Assembly: GCF_006007885.1 (NCBI RefSeq)
Contig: NZ_VCRO01000002.1
Coordinates: 434,001 to 498,000 of the forward strand
DNA from: Alteribacter natronophilus
Lineage (GTDB): Bacteria > Bacillota > Bacilli > Bacillales > Salisediminibacteriaceae
Direction of reading: 5' to 3'
Length of the DNA stretch: 64,000 bases
Made by a program: the position numbers and the translations under genes. Below, one piece after another: positions 1-9,339 of the stretch; position 1 is the stretch's first letter; each line of letters starts with the position of its first letter. Below the pieces are notes generated by a model. The model saw nothing but the letters and a program-made list of their open reading frames with translations, was not told where the DNA came from and did no database searches.

Positions 1-23
1 CTAAGCATGCCGATGACTGCCAT
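1..23 (-). CDS. Start of a truncated gene at the window edge
   Basis: A strong Shine-Dalgarno sequence, AAGGAGGTCA read on the minus strand (complement of 31-40), is followed seven bases later by an ATG at 23. The frame is open to the edge and reads MAVIGML. Only seven codons are visible, so no function can be given. It would be divergent from the polymer cluster that starts on the plus strand. Confidence 0.4.
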
Positions 24-248
24 ATCTATCTGACCTCCTTGTATGTGTGTGAACTCATTATGTTTTGGGGCAGGGTGATTAGCAATAGAAGAAAGTTGGT
101 AAAATTCGTGAGAGTATGGGACGGATCACCGTGTGTACCTGGTAACATTCCCTTCACACAGGCAGGGTTAAACACAGTGGAGGAAAAAGGACACCCGAAC
201 TAAACAGTATATGGCAGGCAGACGACTGCCGAAAAAGGGCGGTTCATG

Positions 249-257
249 TGTTATAAT
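249..257 (+). promoter_or_regulatory. Extended -10 promoter of the polymer cluster
   Basis: TG-T-TATAAT is a perfect extended -10 element with no convincing -35 hexamer about 17 bases upstream, as is usual for extended -10 promoters of the vegetative sigma factor. It lies about 50-60 bases before the first glycosyltransferase and is the only good promoter seen before the run of genes to 12,558. Confidence 0.55.
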
Positions 258-305
258 TTGTAGTTGGACTGTACTGTCCTTTTGTTAATTACCGACAGAA
301 AAGAG

Positions 306-1430
306 ATGTTTTTGTTGAAAAAGATAAAAGTAATGTTTTTTATTTATCAGATGGGAGCAGGCGGCGCGGCGCGGACACTCCTGAATATTATTAACAACCT
401 TGACAGAGAGCGCTTTGTTCCTGTTCTCGTCACCCTTGATTTTGACGGCTCCTATGAGTCGGAACTGAAAGATGATGTGAAGCTTATTAAGCTTAATACC
501 CAAAGGCTGAGCCGGTCAGTTTTCAGGCTGGCTCGTGTGATCAGACAGGAAAAAGCTGATCTTGTATTCAGTACAATACCGAGAGTCAATACGATTGCGA
601 TCCTTGCAGGGATGCTTTCATTCTCAAAAGCGAGAAACATTGTCCGCGAGGCAGATAACTTAAGCGGAGGGCTGAAAACCTCTCTTCAGCTGAAAGCCTT
701 TGGACTCGCCTACAAATGTGCAGGTCAGGTGGTCTCCTTATCTGAAGGAGTGAAGGAAAACCTGGTGAAAAGGTACGGCTTAAAATCCGAGAACATAAAA
801 GTTGTGTACAATCCGATCGATATTAAGGCGATTAACCGGAAACTGGAGAGCGGCATCCCGGCAGAACACAAAGAGATCTTTGACACAGACGAAAAAGTGA
901 TTGTAACAGCCGGACGGCTGGTGAAACAGAAGGATCAGGCTACACTTATAAGAGCCTTTGCCAAGGCCAGGGAGCAGGTGGCATGCAGACTTGTCATCCT
1001 GGGCGAAGGCGAACTGGAATCATCACTGAAAGAACAGGCTGTAACAGCCGGAGCTGGGGAATCAGTTCATTTTATAGGCTTTCAGAGAAATCCTTACGTC
1101 TATTTTAGGGAAGCTGATGTGTTTGCGCTTTCCTCCCTGCATGAAGGTTTCAGTCACGTAATTGCAGAAGCACTGGCATGTGGAACGCCGGTCATATCGA
1201 CCAACTGCAAATCCGGCCCGGAGGAAGTGCTCGATTTTGGCAAATACGGATATCTGTGCAATGTAGGGGATGCAGACAGGATGGCAGAGTACATGGTGAA
1301 AGTTCTGACTCTGCCGCAGGAAGAGAAGGAATACCTGGCAGAGCAGGGGCTCGAGCGCGCTGCGTTTTTTGATGCCGGTAAAATGGTGGCGCAGTACGAG
1401 AAAATTATGCTCGAAACCTGCTCGAAGTAA
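306..1430 (+). CDS. GT4-family glycosyltransferase
   Basis: Predicted cytoplasmic or membrane-associated retaining glycosyltransferase that adds a sugar to a lipid-linked surface polymer. The N-terminal Rossmann half has a glycine-rich loop (QMGAGGAART) and the C-terminal half has the donor-binding E-x7-E motif around residues 280-288 (EGFSHVIAEALACGTPV). The length (about 375 residues) is normal for GT4. The start is uncertain: ATG at 306, TTG at 315 (better spaced from the AAAAGAG sequence) and TTG at 264 are all possible. It is the first gene of a tight plus-strand cluster of glycosyltransferases, ABC transporter and ATP-grasp ligases, so a role in that polymer is likely. Donor and acceptor sugars cannot be read from the sequence. 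Confidence 0.85.
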   Translation: MFLLKKIKVMFFIYQMGAGGAARTLLNIINNLDRERFVPVLVTLDFDGSYESELKDDVKLIKLNTQRLSRSVFRLARVIRQEKADLVFSTIPRVNTIAILAGMLSFSKARNIVREADNLSGGLKTSLQLKAFGLAYKCAGQVVSLSEGVKENLVKRYGLKSENIKVVYNPIDIKAINRKLESGIPAEHKEIFDTDEKVIVTAGRLVKQKDQATLIRAFAKAREQVACRLVILGEGELESSLKEQAVTAGAGESVHFIGFQRNPYVYFREADVFALSSLHEGFSHVIAEALACGTPVISTNCKSGPEEVLDFGKYGYLCNVGDADRMAEYMVKVLTLPQEEKEYLAEQGLERAAFFDAGKMVAQYEKIMLETCSK

Positions 1431-1457
1431 TGTCGACTAGTAAATAGAGGTGTAGTA

Positions 1458-2594
1458 ATGGGGAATACCGGAAAAGTCGTTCATATCACAACTGTGCATC
1501 ACCCGCTTGACCCGCGGATTTACTATAAAGAGTGTGTGTCTCTTCAGAAGGCAGGCTATGACGTAACCCTGATTGCACCGGAAGCGGAGGGGATGGGCGA
1601 GGAGCATCCGGTTCCTGTGGCAGCGTTCAGCAAAAGCAGGAACCGTTTTGTCAGTATGCTGTTATCCCCTTTTAAGGCTTACCGGATGGCAAAAGGGATG
1701 AATGCGGATATTTATCATTTTCATGATCCGGAGCTCCTTCCAATTGCATGGCTGCTGAAAAGGAAGACCAATGCCGTTATTTATGATATCCATGAGGACT
1801 ACGAAACGGGGATTGTGCAGCGGAATTACCTGAATCGTCCTCTGCGGGTACTGGCAAGCAGAGTGTATAAAGGCGTTGAAAAGCTTTTATCATCCTCAAT
1901 GAAACTCTGTCTGGCGGAAAAGTATTACAAAGAGAAATATCCTGAAGGCCGCTGTATTCTGAATTACCCCCTTGTTAATGAAAAGCTGCTGGCCGGGGGC
2001 AAAAACAGCCGGCCGAAGAATCAGCTTATCTATACAGGAAACGTCCGGATCGACCGCGGGGCACTCATTCACTCGGCCATTCCCTCCTATTGCCCCGAAG
2101 TTTCTGTTTCTTTTTTCGGGCAATGCTCGTCCAGCCTGGCTGACCGTATGAAAAAGCAGGCAGAAGAACAGATGGATAAAGTGACGATTGAGGGAGTCGG
2201 GCGCTACGTCCCGAAAAATGAAATAGATGAAAACCTTGCAAATGGGAAATGGCTTGCGGGCCTTGCGGTTTTTCCCCCATCGCCTCATTTCAGGAAAAAA
2301 GAACTTACGAAGTTCTTTGAATATATGACAGCAGGGATTCCGATTATCTGTTCTGATTTTCAGGTATGGAAGGATTTCGTCCGTAAGTACGATTGCGGGA
2401 TTGCTGTAAATCCGGACAGTCCTGAAGAAATCCGGGGTGCTGTTACTTACCTGATGGAAAATCCTGACCGGGCAGCGGAAATGGGGGCAAATGGTCAAAA
2501 AGCCGTTTTAAACGAGCTTAATTGGTCAAAAGAGGAAGAGAAACTGGTAAGCTGGTATCGTGAAATAGAAGGTACACTGGAGTGGAAAAGATGA
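1458..2594 (+). CDS. GT4-family glycosyltransferase
   Basis: Second GT4-type glycosyltransferase of the cluster, 378 residues. The N-terminus has the HHPLDPRIYYKE segment typical of a subgroup of polysaccharide GT4 enzymes, followed by YHFHDPELLP and YDIHEDY. The C-terminal donor-binding region reads KKELTKFFEYMTAGIPIICSDF, with the paired acidic residues of the family around residue 290. It starts 27 bases after the previous gene behind a weak AGAGGTG site and overlaps the next gene, so translation is probably coupled. The specific sugar is not predictable; the context says surface-polymer assembly. Confidence 0.85.
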   Translation: MGNTGKVVHITTVHHPLDPRIYYKECVSLQKAGYDVTLIAPEAEGMGEEHPVPVAAFSKSRNRFVSMLLSPFKAYRMAKGMNADIYHFHDPELLPIAWLLKRKTNAVIYDIHEDYETGIVQRNYLNRPLRVLASRVYKGVEKLLSSSMKLCLAEKYYKEKYPEGRCILNYPLVNEKLLAGGKNSRPKNQLIYTGNVRIDRGALIHSAIPSYCPEVSVSFFGQCSSSLADRMKKQAEEQMDKVTIEGVGRYVPKNEIDENLANGKWLAGLAVFPPSPHFRKKELTKFFEYMTAGIPIICSDFQVWKDFVRKYDCGIAVNPDSPEEIRGAVTYLMENPDRAAEMGANGQKAVLNELNWSKEEEKLVSWYREIEGTLEWKR

Positions 2595-3355
2595 CGGATA
2601 AAAAAAGACCGCTCGTTTCGGTCATTACACCGGCCTACAACGCGGAAAAATACATTACTTCTACGATTGAATCCGTCCAGCTCCAGTCCTTTTCAGACTG
2701 GGAAATGATTATTGTTGATGACTGTTCGGACGATCAGACCTTTTCGATCGTTCAGGAGTATGCACAGAAGGACTCAAGAATCCGTTTAATTGCTCTTTCT
2801 GAAAACGGAGGTGCAGCAATATCGCGAAACACCGCCATCCGGGCGAGCCGCGGTCGCTATCTGGCTTTTCTCGACAGCGACGATCAGTGGCTACCCGATA
2901 AACTGACCCGGCAGCTTGAATTTATGAGAGAGAATAAAGAAGCGTTCACTTTCACCGCCTACCGGGTTGTGGACGAAGTCGGTAACAAAACCGGGAAAAC
3001 GATTGAAGCACCGGAAAAGGTGACTTATCGTGATCTCCTGAAAGAGAATATGATCGGCTGTCTGACTGTGATGATTGATACCGAACAGACAGGGCCGCTG
3101 GAAATGGTTAATATCCGTACGAGACAGGACTATGTTCTGTGGCTTGAACTCTGTAAGAAAGGATTCCCCCCGACGGGAATCAACGAGGTGTATTCTCTCT
3201 ACAGAGTGACGAAAAATTCCGTTTCCAGTAATAAAGTGAAAATGGTAAAGCAGAACTGGCGCGTGTACCGGGACATCGAACGGCTGAACTTTGCCAGAAG
3301 CTTATGGTACTTCAGTCATTTTGTTCTTCTTAAAATAAGGAAATACTTAACCTGA
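2591..3355 (+). CDS. GT2-family glycosyltransferase
   Basis: Inverting GT-A fold glycosyltransferase of about 254 residues. The start of the family is plain: VSVITPAYNAEKYI, then IIVDDCSDDQT (nucleotide binding), ENGGAAISRNTAI, and the metal-binding FLDSDD motif near residue 97. ATG at 2591 is preferred because TGGAGTGG sits upstream; a GTG at 2582 is also possible. Either start overlaps the end of the preceding GT4 gene. No transmembrane segment is evident, which fits a cytoplasmic enzyme acting on a lipid-linked acceptor. It is followed by the ABC export genes. Confidence 0.87.
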   Translation: MTDKKRPLVSVITPAYNAEKYITSTIESVQLQSFSDWEMIIVDDCSDDQTFSIVQEYAQKDSRIRLIALSENGGAAISRNTAIRASRGRYLAFLDSDDQWLPDKLTRQLEFMRENKEAFTFTAYRVVDEVGNKTGKTIEAPEKVTYRDLLKENMIGCLTVMIDTEQTGPLEMVNIRTRQDYVLWLELCKKGFPPTGINEVYSLYRVTKNSVSSNKVKMVKQNWRVYRDIERLNFARSLWYFSHFVLLKIRKYLT

Positions 3356-3399
3356 CTTCAGGGTCGGGAGTTTAGCATGAAGCTGCAGATTGGAAGTGT

Positions 3400-4206
3400 G
3401 TGACGTTGTTACGGAATTATATTGAAGAAATAATGAAGAGAAAAGACCTCCTTCTGTACCTTGTGAAATCCGGCTTAAAGGCGGAAAACAGGAACAGCTA
3501 TCTTGGATACTTCTGGTGGCTGCTCGATCCCCTTTTAAATGTTCTTGTCTATTACTTTCTTGTCGTTATTATTCTCCAGAGAGGCGGAGAAAACTATGCG
3601 GTTTTCCTTGTAATTGGACTTGTAGGCTGGCGTTGGATGAACACCACGGTAAATACGTCGGCCCGTTCCATTACCAAACACGCGTCGATTATAAATCAGG
3701 TTTACCTGCCGAAATCGATTTTTCCGATGGCCGCGACCTTTACACAGGGCTTTAACTTTATCTTCGGTCTGGTCGTTGTAGCAATTTTCCTGGCAGCCTT
3801 TGGCGTCATGCCCGGATGGCAGGCGGTATATCTTCCTTTGATTGTCTTCATACAGCTGCTGTTTTTATCGGCAATCAGTCTGTTTGTAGCCTATATCTGT
3901 GTGTTTGTCCGTGATATCGATCACATACTGTCGCACGTGCTCCGGATCTTTTTCTACGCCTCCCCGATTATCTGGGAAGGGGGCCGTCTTGCAGACAATC
4001 TCCCGGAAAACTATGAATGGGCCCAGTGGCTTGTTGCGGTGAATCCGGTAGCGATCATTCTCGAATCCTACAGAGCAGTACTTATGTATCAGGCGACTCC
4101 GCAGTTTACCGGTCTTTTTATAATTGGAATCCTGTCTGTCGCCGTAATCGTCTGGATGCTGTATTTCTACAGCAGAAACGAGCACAAAATCATAAAAGCG
4201 CTCTAA
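3400..4206 (+). CDS. ABC transporter permease, TagG/polysaccharide export type
   Basis: Integral membrane subunit of an ABC-2 type exporter for a lipid-linked surface polymer. It has 268 residues, six or so hydrophobic segments, and a conserved cytoplasmic N-terminus (LKAENRNSYLGYFWWLLDPLLN) typical of TagG, KpsM and Wzm permeases. GTG start at 3400 with GGAAG upstream. The gene directly precedes the ATPase. The presence of an ABC exporter and absence of Wzx/Wzy genes in the window indicate that the polymer is completed inside the cell and then exported, as for wall teichoic acid. Confidence 0.9.
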   Translation: MTLLRNYIEEIMKRKDLLLYLVKSGLKAENRNSYLGYFWWLLDPLLNVLVYYFLVVIILQRGGENYAVFLVIGLVGWRWMNTTVNTSARSITKHASIINQVYLPKSIFPMAATFTQGFNFIFGLVVVAIFLAAFGVMPGWQAVYLPLIVFIQLLFLSAISLFVAYICVFVRDIDHILSHVLRIFFYASPIIWEGGRLADNLPENYEWAQWLVAVNPVAIILESYRAVLMYQATPQFTGLFIIGILSVAVIVWMLYFYSRNEHKIIKAL

Positions 4207-4227
4207 ACTTTTAAATGAGGGATTTCT

Positions 4228-5886
4228 ATGTCTTTAACTAAAAAAACAGCAAAGACTGGACAGAACAATAGAGAAGTGGTCATCCAGGCGGCGAATCTCG
4301 GCGTTTCCTTTAATACCGGATACCGTAAAGATGATTACAAGTCCCATGTCATCAATATGTTTAAAAAGGACAGGGAAGAAAAGGACAAGCGGACGGTCTG
4401 GCCGTTAAGGCACATGGATTTCACCGGTTACCAGGGGGAAATCCTCGGCATTATCGGATCAAACGGTGCAGGGAAAACAACCCTGTGCAAAATGATCTCA
4501 GGCATTCTGCATCCTGACGAAGGTACGATTTCGGTTGATGGAAAAGTATCGGCCCTTTTCTCTCTTGGTATGGGCTTTAACAAGGAACTGACAGGCCGGG
4601 AAAACGTCTACCTGAATGGAATGATGCTCGGTATTGAGAAGAGTAAAATTGATGATTTTTTTCAGGATATCTATGAATTTTCAGAGCTTGGCACGTTCAT
4701 GGACAGACCGATGAAAATGTATTCAAGCGGAATGAAGGCAAGGCTCGGATTCAGTGTGGCGGCGTTTCTTGAGCCGGAAGTTCTCATTCTCGACGAAGCA
4801 TTGAATACAGGGGACATGGCCTTTGGAAAAAAAGCTGCGAAGAAAATGAAAGAGCTGGTTTCAAAAGCCAAAATGGTCATCCTTGTTACGCACAGTCTGA
4901 AATATGCTGTCAAATACTGTGACCGTCTCATGTGGCTTGATAAAGGTGTAATCCGTGAGGTGGGCGATCCTGAGGAAGTTGCGGACAATTACAAAGCCTC
5001 TGTTCCCCAGCGGAAAAGGCGGAAGAAACGTGAACTTCAGATCAGCAAAACGGATACAAATGTCAGGCAGAAGACGGTAGTAAAAGCCAGTGACCTGAGT
5101 GTCGGCTATAAATACAAAAAAGAAACATACTGGGCGCTTAAAAACGTCAACTTTGATATAAAGGAAGGCGAAGTTGTAGGGATTATCGGTCATAACGGTG
5201 CCGGGAAGAGCACGCTTTGCCGGCTTATGACCCGTATCCTTTTTCCCGACAGAGGTTCTCTTGAACTGAATGGGGACACGACTGCCCTTCTCGGTTACGG
5301 GACCGGTTTCAATGAACAGCTGACAGGAAAGGATAATATCTACCTTAACGGGATGCTGCTTGGTATAGATAAGGAGAAAATCGACCGTGATTATCCTGAG
5401 ATCGTGCGTTTTTCAGAACTGAAAAGCGCTATCGATAAACCGGTCAAATCCTACTCCAGCGGGATGCAGTCCCGGCTTGGCTTCAGTATTGCAGCCACTA
5501 TTAAACCGGATATTTTCATTATCGATGAAGCCCTGTCCACTGGGGATATGGCGTTCAAACAGAAAGCAAGTGAACGGATCCAGGAAATGATGGAGGAAGC
5601 GAAAGCGGTCATCATTGTCTCCCACAGTATGAGCTTTGTTGAAAAGCTCTGTACCCGGGCGATCTGGATGGAGAAAGGCCAGGTCCGTTTCGACGGGGAT
5701 CCGGAAGAAGCGGTAGGTCTGTATAAAGCTGAAGTGAAAAAAGCTAGAAACGAGAAAAAGAAAAAACGCCGTAAACCAACCGGCGGAAAACGCCGGGAAA
5801 AACAGGCTCGGAAAAATAAAGATCAAAAAAGCGATCCGTCCGTGTCCGTTCAGGAGCATGAACGAAAATCGGCCGACAGGAAATAG
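4228..5886 (+). CDS. Tandem-domain TagH-like ABC transporter ATPase
   Basis: ATPase partner of the upstream permease, but with two complete nucleotide-binding domains in one 552-residue chain. Domain 1 has Walker A GSNGAGKTT (about residue 77), signature YSSGMKARLG (about 165) and Walker B VLILDEA (about 185). Domain 2 has GHNGAGKST (about 321), YSSGMQSRLG (about 409) and IFIIDEA (about 429). The two halves are alike throughout and look like an internal duplication. A lysine/arginine-rich tail of about 45 residues follows domain 2. Ordinary TagH-type proteins have one such domain and act as homodimers, so this chain could supply both ATPase sites for the permease dimer. Expected at the inner face of the membrane. 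Confidence 0.9.
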   Translation: MSLTKKTAKTGQNNREVVIQAANLGVSFNTGYRKDDYKSHVINMFKKDREEKDKRTVWPLRHMDFTGYQGEILGIIGSNGAGKTTLCKMISGILHPDEGTISVDGKVSALFSLGMGFNKELTGRENVYLNGMMLGIEKSKIDDFFQDIYEFSELGTFMDRPMKMYSSGMKARLGFSVAAFLEPEVLILDEALNTGDMAFGKKAAKKMKELVSKAKMVILVTHSLKYAVKYCDRLMWLDKGVIREVGDPEEVADNYKASVPQRKRRKKRELQISKTDTNVRQKTVVKASDLSVGYKYKKETYWALKNVNFDIKEGEVVGIIGHNGAGKSTLCRLMTRILFPDRGSLELNGDTTALLGYGTGFNEQLTGKDNIYLNGMLLGIDKEKIDRDYPEIVRFSELKSAIDKPVKSYSSGMQSRLGFSIAATIKPDIFIIDEALSTGDMAFKQKASERIQEMMEEAKAVIIVSHSMSFVEKLCTRAIWMEKGQVRFDGDPEEAVGLYKAEVKKARNEKKKKRRKPTGGKRREKQARKNKDQKSDPSVSVQEHERKSADRK

Positions 5887-5895
5887 GTGCTTGCT

Positions 5896-7851
5896 ATGCT
5901 GAAAAAACTGATCAAAAAAACCATCGCAACTGCTGAACGAACAGTGTATAGGGCGGTACCGCCGAAACAGCGGGATTATCTTAAAAACCGCCTTACGGAT
6001 AAGCAGAAACAAGTCATAAAAAAGCTCTTTTTCTCGGGGAAGTGGCAGCGCAGGGAGATCAACGCAGCGAAACACCGGATGAATAATCTGGGATTTACGG
6101 AAGCCGGACTTGAAGAACTTAAAAGCCTCACGTCTGCCGATGATCCATATCTGTCACGGCTCGCAAAATGGGAGCTTGTGCAATGGTATGGGAACCAGTA
6201 TTCACAGGAGGAAGCAGCAGAATCCCTGAAAATAATCAGTGAGCTTGAAGAGGAGGAGCATGACCCGGTACGGAAGCGTCAGCTTGGGATTATGAAAGCG
6301 GAATGTCTCGATCTGCTTGGGCAGATCGATGAGGCTAAAGCTGTAATAGAACGTGATCTGAAGGAAGAAGTCCACCCGGATCTTCTGCTCGCCGGTGCTA
6401 ATCTTGAAAGCTCGGAAAAGGAAAGGCTGTCCTGGATTAACCGGATGTACAGAGAGTTGGACCTTCAGCCACTTCGTTTGTCTGATGACGCGGAGAAGCC
6501 TCCCTACGACCGGATTGGGAACAGAGATAGCGGACCGGGTGAAATTGAACGTGGTGAAGCGGAAAAAGTCTCTGTGATCATGCCGGTTTATAATGCCGAA
6601 GATGTTCTCCACACCTCTCTTTGTTCCATCCTGAACCAGACCTGGACGAACATTGAGTTATTTGTGGTTGATGACTGCAGCTCGGACGAAACGCTCAGCG
6701 TTGCCAGACAATTTGCAGAGCAGGACTCGAGGGTGAATGTCATCCAGGCCGACCGGAACGGGGGAGCCTATAAAGCGAGGAACCTTGCTCTATCCAGGGT
6801 AACCGGTGATTTTGTCACCGTTCACGATGCTGATGACTGGTCACACCCTCAGAAGTTCGAAAAGCAGGTCCAACACCTGATTAAACATGAAAATGTAATG
6901 GGTAATACATCACAGCAGGCGAGAGCAACGAATGACCTGAAATTCTACAGACGGGGTAAGCCGGGGATCTACATTTTCAGCAATATGTCCTCCTTTATGT
7001 TCCGGAGAAAAGAGGTAACCGAGGCGCTCGGTTACTGGGATACGGTTCGGTTTGCTGCTGATTCCGAATTTATCAGGAGAATAAAAAAGGTGTTTGGTGA
7101 AAGGTCTGTTGTGGAAGTCCCAACAGGGCCGCTCAGTTTTCAGCGCCAGACAGAAACCTCCCTTACAGGAAATTCGGCATTCGGTTATCACGGATTTAAA
7201 ATGGGGGCCCGGCGGGAATACGAAGAAGCGCATGATTTTCATCATAACAAGGCAGGCAGCAGCCTCTACTATTCATTTCCCCAGCACGAAAGACCTTTTG
7301 CTGTCCCTGAACCGATGTGGCCGGAAAAAGAGGATAAAACAGACGGATACCGTATGTTCGACGTGGTATATGCTGCAGATTTCAGAAAGCCGGAAGAACA
7401 GGCAGAACGGTATGTGAGTGAAATTCGCCAGCTGAGCAGCAGCGGTCTGAAGGTAGGACTTGTCCAGCTCTTCACGTACGACCTTGACCCTGGGAAAGTT
7501 GTCAGCAGTGAAATAAGAGAGCTTCTCAATCGTAACGAAGCTTATATGGTTGTATACGGGGAAAGTGTGACCTGCCGTCACCTGGTCATCCGTGACTCGG
7601 AGGTTCTGGACGTATGGCAGAAATATGTTCCTTCGATCCGTTCCGAAGAGATGACGGTCGTGGTTGAAGCGGAACCTGAAAAGGCCAGCCTGCAAAAACG
7701 CTGTGAACATGCTGATCTATATTTCGGGGAGAAAGGCACCTGGATGGCTGGCGATGATGCTTCTCTTTCTCCAGAAGATTTACCCGAAGGAACGGATGTT
7801 TCCCGGGATAAGTGGAAGGTGGAGGCTCTGAATGTCCATGAACAAGGATGA
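5896..7851 (+). CDS. GT2 domain-containing glycosyltransferase, multidomain
   Basis: About 651 residues. The first 200 are basic then helical and not recognised. A GT2 catalytic domain begins at VSVIMPVYNAEDVL (about residue 224), with VVDDCSSDET, NRGG-like NGGAYKARN, and the metal-binding HDADDW near residue 309. HDADDWSHPQKFEKQ is characteristic of capsule and chondroitin-type GT2 enzymes. About 200 further residues after the catalytic domain have no clear assignment. ATG at 5896 is chosen because AGGTG lies six bases upstream; GTG 5887 is immediately after the stop of the ATPase gene. The C-terminus overlaps the next gene by 20 bases. Likely a polymer-chain glycosyltransferase. Confidence 0.82.
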   Translation: MLKKLIKKTIATAERTVYRAVPPKQRDYLKNRLTDKQKQVIKKLFFSGKWQRREINAAKHRMNNLGFTEAGLEELKSLTSADDPYLSRLAKWELVQWYGNQYSQEEAAESLKIISELEEEEHDPVRKRQLGIMKAECLDLLGQIDEAKAVIERDLKEEVHPDLLLAGANLESSEKERLSWINRMYRELDLQPLRLSDDAEKPPYDRIGNRDSGPGEIERGEAEKVSVIMPVYNAEDVLHTSLCSILNQTWTNIELFVVDDCSSDETLSVARQFAEQDSRVNVIQADRNGGAYKARNLALSRVTGDFVTVHDADDWSHPQKFEKQVQHLIKHENVMGNTSQQARATNDLKFYRRGKPGIYIFSNMSSFMFRRKEVTEALGYWDTVRFAADSEFIRRIKKVFGERSVVEVPTGPLSFQRQTETSLTGNSAFGYHGFKMGARREYEEAHDFHHNKAGSSLYYSFPQHERPFAVPEPMWPEKEDKTDGYRMFDVVYAADFRKPEEQAERYVSEIRQLSSSGLKVGLVQLFTYDLDPGKVVSSEIRELLNRNEAYMVVYGESVTCRHLVIRDSEVLDVWQKYVPSIRSEEMTVVVEAEPEKASLQKRCEHADLYFGEKGTWMAGDDASLSPEDLPEGTDVSRDKWKVEALNVHEQG

Positions 7852-9325
7852 TCGTTCCTTACCCGGAAAAAGACCTGAAAACCGTGAACAGCAGCTCATC
7901 GAGGAGCTTGTCCGCGTATCGGCGGAAAAAGAGCAGCTTGACCGGAAATACAGACGCGTGCAGGAAGAAAAGCAGGCAGTAGCAAGAGAGCATAAACAGG
8001 CAGTCAGCACGGTGGGGTGGAAAACGAGGAGCAGTTTGAGGAAAGCGCTGAAAAAAGTGCACAGGTTCCTGTTTGGCAGTACTATTCACGAGCTGAAGCG
8101 GAAAAACCTGCAGCTTCAAAACGATAAAACCCGCCTTAACCGGCAGTTGAAAAATAAAGAAGACGAGGTTGGCCGCCTTGCTTCAGCAAAAGATGCGCTG
8201 GAAGCTGACATTACCCGGCTTCGCATGGAAATTGAAGAAATCAGTGAGGACGAGCTGCAGGCACTTGTGACGAAGTCACTTGAAACAGGGGAGATTCTTT
8301 CAGCTCTCGATCAGCTTGTCTCCACTAAAGGCGCCCATGAAACCAAATACCTTGCCGCGTTAAGAAAAGCTGCCGGTCATTATCTGCATCAGCAGGGCCT
8401 CCCGAGAAATGCTGTTTACAATCGTGTTCTTACCGGCATGAAGATGGATGAAGTGCCTGAATTTATGATCAGGTCCGCTGAAAAAGATACGGGAGTTGAG
8501 CTGAACAGGTTAGCCTCATTCCGTGGAAGCCTTACCAGCCGCTCCATTCTGCGGCAGACCGATCATGGAATGCCGGAGTGGCTCCTTGATCGTAAAAAGG
8601 CAGCGTACCGTCTGGCAGATCTTTCAGGAGTAAAGCGGCCATGGGTAAGTGATCGTGTGTATTCGGTGGATACCCTGCCCGAAGAGGATCGTGTAGTCGT
8701 AAAACCTGCTGATGGGGCAGGAGGACGCGGAGTCTATCTTGTTTTCAGCAGTGACCGGATTGAAGACGTGAAACGCTCCCAGACCCTTAACAGCCGGACG
8801 GATCTTCTTACGAGCATGCGCGAAGACCTGGCTGCAGGGCGAGTGGAGAAAGACGAGTGGGTGCTTGAGGAGCTTGTTGCAGATGCAGACGGGGAGCCTG
8901 CCAGGGACCTGAAGTTTTACTGCTTCTACGGTAAGGCGGCCCTTGTACTTGAGGTAATTCGATATCCCGAGACGAAATACTGCTGGTGGTCGCCTGATGG
9001 TGAAAAGCTGCACACGGGTAAATACGGTGACCGGCTGTTTAATGGAAACGGCTTTACACAGGAGGAACGGGAAGCGGCAGAGAGGCTTAGCCTGGACATG
9101 CCGGTTCCCTTTATGAGAATCGACTTTCTTAAAACGGAACGGGTATTTATGTTCGGTGAATTCACACCAAAGCCGGGTAACTACGATGCCTTCGACGAAC
9201 AGACAGACCGGATCCTGGGTGAATTTTTCATGAATGCTGAACAGAGGCTGCTTCGTGATTTACTCAATCAGAAAATGTTCCAGTCTTATGAGAGGACGCG
9301 GTCTGAAGAAGGCCGGTATAACTGA
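7832..9325 (+). CDS. TupA-like ATP-grasp protein with N-terminal coiled coil
   Basis: 497 residues. Two charged coiled-coil stretches (about 15-60 and 85-135) are separated by GWKTRSSLRKALKKVHRFL, a basic amphipathic segment. From about residue 200 the chain resembles the ATP-grasp family named after TupA, the teichuronopeptide biosynthesis protein of alkaliphilic Bacillus: VVVKPADGAGGRGVYLV (ATP-binding loop), WVLEELV, DLKFYCFYGK, PFMRIDFL and FMFGEFTPKPGNY (metal-binding end). ATP-grasp enzymes form amide bonds through acyl phosphates, so it may ligate an amino acid to the glycan. Start ATG 7832 has GGTGGAGG upstream and overlaps the preceding gene, implying coupling. The assignment to the TupA family is by motif memory, not by search. 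Confidence 0.75.
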   Translation: MSMNKDDRSLPGKRPENREQQLIEELVRVSAEKEQLDRKYRRVQEEKQAVAREHKQAVSTVGWKTRSSLRKALKKVHRFLFGSTIHELKRKNLQLQNDKTRLNRQLKNKEDEVGRLASAKDALEADITRLRMEIEEISEDELQALVTKSLETGEILSALDQLVSTKGAHETKYLAALRKAAGHYLHQQGLPRNAVYNRVLTGMKMDEVPEFMIRSAEKDTGVELNRLASFRGSLTSRSILRQTDHGMPEWLLDRKKAAYRLADLSGVKRPWVSDRVYSVDTLPEEDRVVVKPADGAGGRGVYLVFSSDRIEDVKRSQTLNSRTDLLTSMREDLAAGRVEKDEWVLEELVADADGEPARDLKFYCFYGKAALVLEVIRYPETKYCWWSPDGEKLHTGKYGDRLFNGNGFTQEEREAAERLSLDMPVPFMRIDFLKTERVFMFGEFTPKPGNYDAFDEQTDRILGEFFMNAEQRLLRDLLNQKMFQSYERTRSEEGRYN

Positions 9326-9339
9326 CAGGGGGAAACGAG

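Noticed and set aside
1896-2498. 200-codon minus-strand open frame
   Set aside because: Lies wholly opposite a well-supported GT4 gene, with no ribosome site and no recognisable domain.
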